From a bacterium (GTDB lineage Bacteria > Patescibacteriota > Gracilibacteria > JAHISY01): 64,000 nt of DNA. The notes beneath the pieces were generated by a model. The model did no database searches. It had not been told where the DNA came from and saw only the letters and a program-made list of their open reading frames with translations. Made by a program: the position numbers and the translations under genes. Below are positions 63,159 through 64,000 of the stretch, piece by piece. The DNA lies in NCBI GenBank assembly GCA_021779375.1, contig JAJYAT010000004.1, forward strand, positions 1-64,000, read 5' to 3'. Position 1 is the first letter of the stretch, and each line of letters begins with the position of its first letter.

Positions 63159-64000
63159 TTAGCCTCGTTGGCTCGCTTTTTCGAGCGCCGTGATTACGCC
63201 GCGGACTTTTTTCTCGACTTCGCCAAATTCGTGGCGCGGCACGGAGTCGGCGACGATGCCCGCCGAGGCTTGAACAGTCGCTTTTTTCCCGGCCGCGAAG
63301 AGACTTCGCAGATTCGCCGCGAAGACGCAATCACCAGTCAGACTGAAAAATCCGACTGCACCCGCGTAGGGTCCGCGCGGATCTTTTTCGAGGCGCTCGA
63401 TAATTTTCATCGTCTCAATCTTCGGCGCGCCGCTGACTGTGCCGACAGGCGTATTGGTCGCGAGCGCGTCGAAAGCCGTCAAACCTTTTCTCAATTTTCC
63501 GACGATTTCGCTGCCGATGTGTTGCACATGCGAAAATTTTTTAAGCTGCATAAATTTCGGCACCTTGACGCTACCAAATTCACTGACGCGTCCGACATCG
63601 TTTCTCCCGAGGTCGACGAGCATGAGGTGTTCGGCGCGCTCCTTGGCATCATTCAAGAGTTCGCGTCCGAGTGCGTCGTCGATTTTTTTGTCGCCCGTGA
63701 TTTTTCGCGTGCCGGCGAGCGGATAATTTTCCACCTTACCGTTTTCGACGCGGACGATGAGCTCCGGTGAGCTGCCGATCAATTCTCGGACTTCGCTCTT
63801 CGAGCTTCGACCGACAGGTTTTTCGCTGAACTTCAAATAAAACATGTGCGGACTCGGATTCACTTCGCGCAGCGTGGCGTAAAACTCCATGCGGTCACCG
63901 CTCAAGTCGAAATAACTTTTGCGCCCGAATTGAAATTGAAAAGTATTACCGGCGAGAATTTCCTTCTGACCGAGCGCGACCTTCGCCTCGAAATCTTTTT
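63159..64000 (-). CDS. anthranilate/aminodeoxychorismate synthase component I (partial)
   Basis: Chorismate-binding enzyme, cut by the window's right edge: codons continue in frame to 64000 (KEILAGNTFQFQFG upstream of the track's TTG). Seen: REVNPSPHMFYLKF, YPLAGTRKITGDKK, VDLGRNDVGRVSEFGSVKV, GTVSGAPKIETMKIIERLE and the C-terminal ASAGIVADSVP. TrpE and PabB share these; trpB at 16 kb favours TrpE, but this is not decisive. The 3' end lies 10 bp upstream of thrS. Confidence 0.85.
   Translation of the reverse strand, partial: KDFEAKVALGQKEILAGNTFQFQFGRKSYFDLSGDRMEFYATLREVNPSPHMFYLKFSEKPVGRSSKSEVRELIGSSPELIVRVENGKVENYPLAGTRKITGDKKIDDALGRELLNDAKERAEHLMLVDLGRNDVGRVSEFGSVKVPKFMQLKKFSHVQHIGSEIVGKLRKGLTAFDALATNTPVGTVSGAPKIETMKIIERLEKDPRGPYAGAVGFFSLTGDCVFAANLRSLFAAGKKATVQASAGIVADSVPRHEFGEVEKKVRGVITALEKASQRG

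Overview
The window is a dense bacterial chromosome segment with about 55 genes. Short intergenic gaps, single small genes for core processes and many compact or rearranged proteins point to a Candidate Phyla Radiation (Patescibacteria) genome. Features that fit this are a threonyl-tRNA synthetase without a TGS domain, a stand-alone 5'-3' exonuclease, a TrbC-like pilin, a VirB4-like ATPase and dispersed 20-bp palindromes. UGA is used as stop (for example trpB), so it is not a code-25 Gracilibacteria/Absconditabacteria genome. A pyruvate:ferredoxin oxidoreductase, K+-independent-type H+-PPase, aspartate-pathway genes, carA, cysK, trpB and a trpE/pabB gene suggest a metabolically richer CPR lineage, possibly Peregrinibacteria-like. 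The lineage is inference only.

Layout. 0-0.15 kb: hairpins resembling an IS200/IS605 right end. 0.27-5.1 kb (minus): atpD, a flap exonuclease, pilin-like protein, KH protein, rpsP, nadA. 5.2-9.4 kb (plus): bactofilin-like membrane protein, rpmF, nusB, rnc, recX, a YkuE-like phosphoesterase. 9.4-13.4 kb: hypothetical genes, RNase J, DnaJ. 13.6-14.4 kb: two tiny membrane proteins with unusually strong Shine-Dalgarno sites. 14.5-22.9 kb: carA-cysK-trpB-phosphohexomutase, a secreted 3D/peptidoglycan-binding protein, a YvcK/CofD-like protein, ruvC. 23-27 kb (minus): greA and the por operon (porGD-porA-EamA-porB). 27.1-35.3 kb: VirB4, mraY, D,D-carboxypeptidase, rluB, dnaX, ctpA. 35.3-35.7 kb: a tRNA-Leu with a truncated copy of its 5' end flanking a GIY-YIG gene. 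36.4-41.5 kb: O-antigen-ligase-like protein, aspartokinase, ChrA, asd. 41.5-45.4 kb: a 1201-residue unknown membrane protein. 45.5-53.5 kb: bL33, EamA, AI-2E permease, DUF3048, bL25, an AT-rich Mrr-like nuclease, H+-PPase. 53.9-64 kb: dnaA, a DnaQ/degenerate-DinG fusion, ftsQ, thioredoxin, SPFH protein, GNAT, CsaB-like protein, thrS, trpE/pabB (cut by the window end).

Three genome-wide patterns stand out. (1) Many genes have a TAAAAT or TAGAAT -10 box ending 6-8 nt before the start codon, so their mRNAs are probably leaderless; this also corrects several starts. (2) Intergenic spaces, and one coding sequence (carA), hold degenerate tandem arrays of 7-, 8- or 9-bp words, often as inverted pairs, with a different word at each locus. 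(3) Palindromes of 20 bp sit inside a gene (porA) and inside a duplicated tRNA 5' fragment. These are the best candidates here for undescribed biology.
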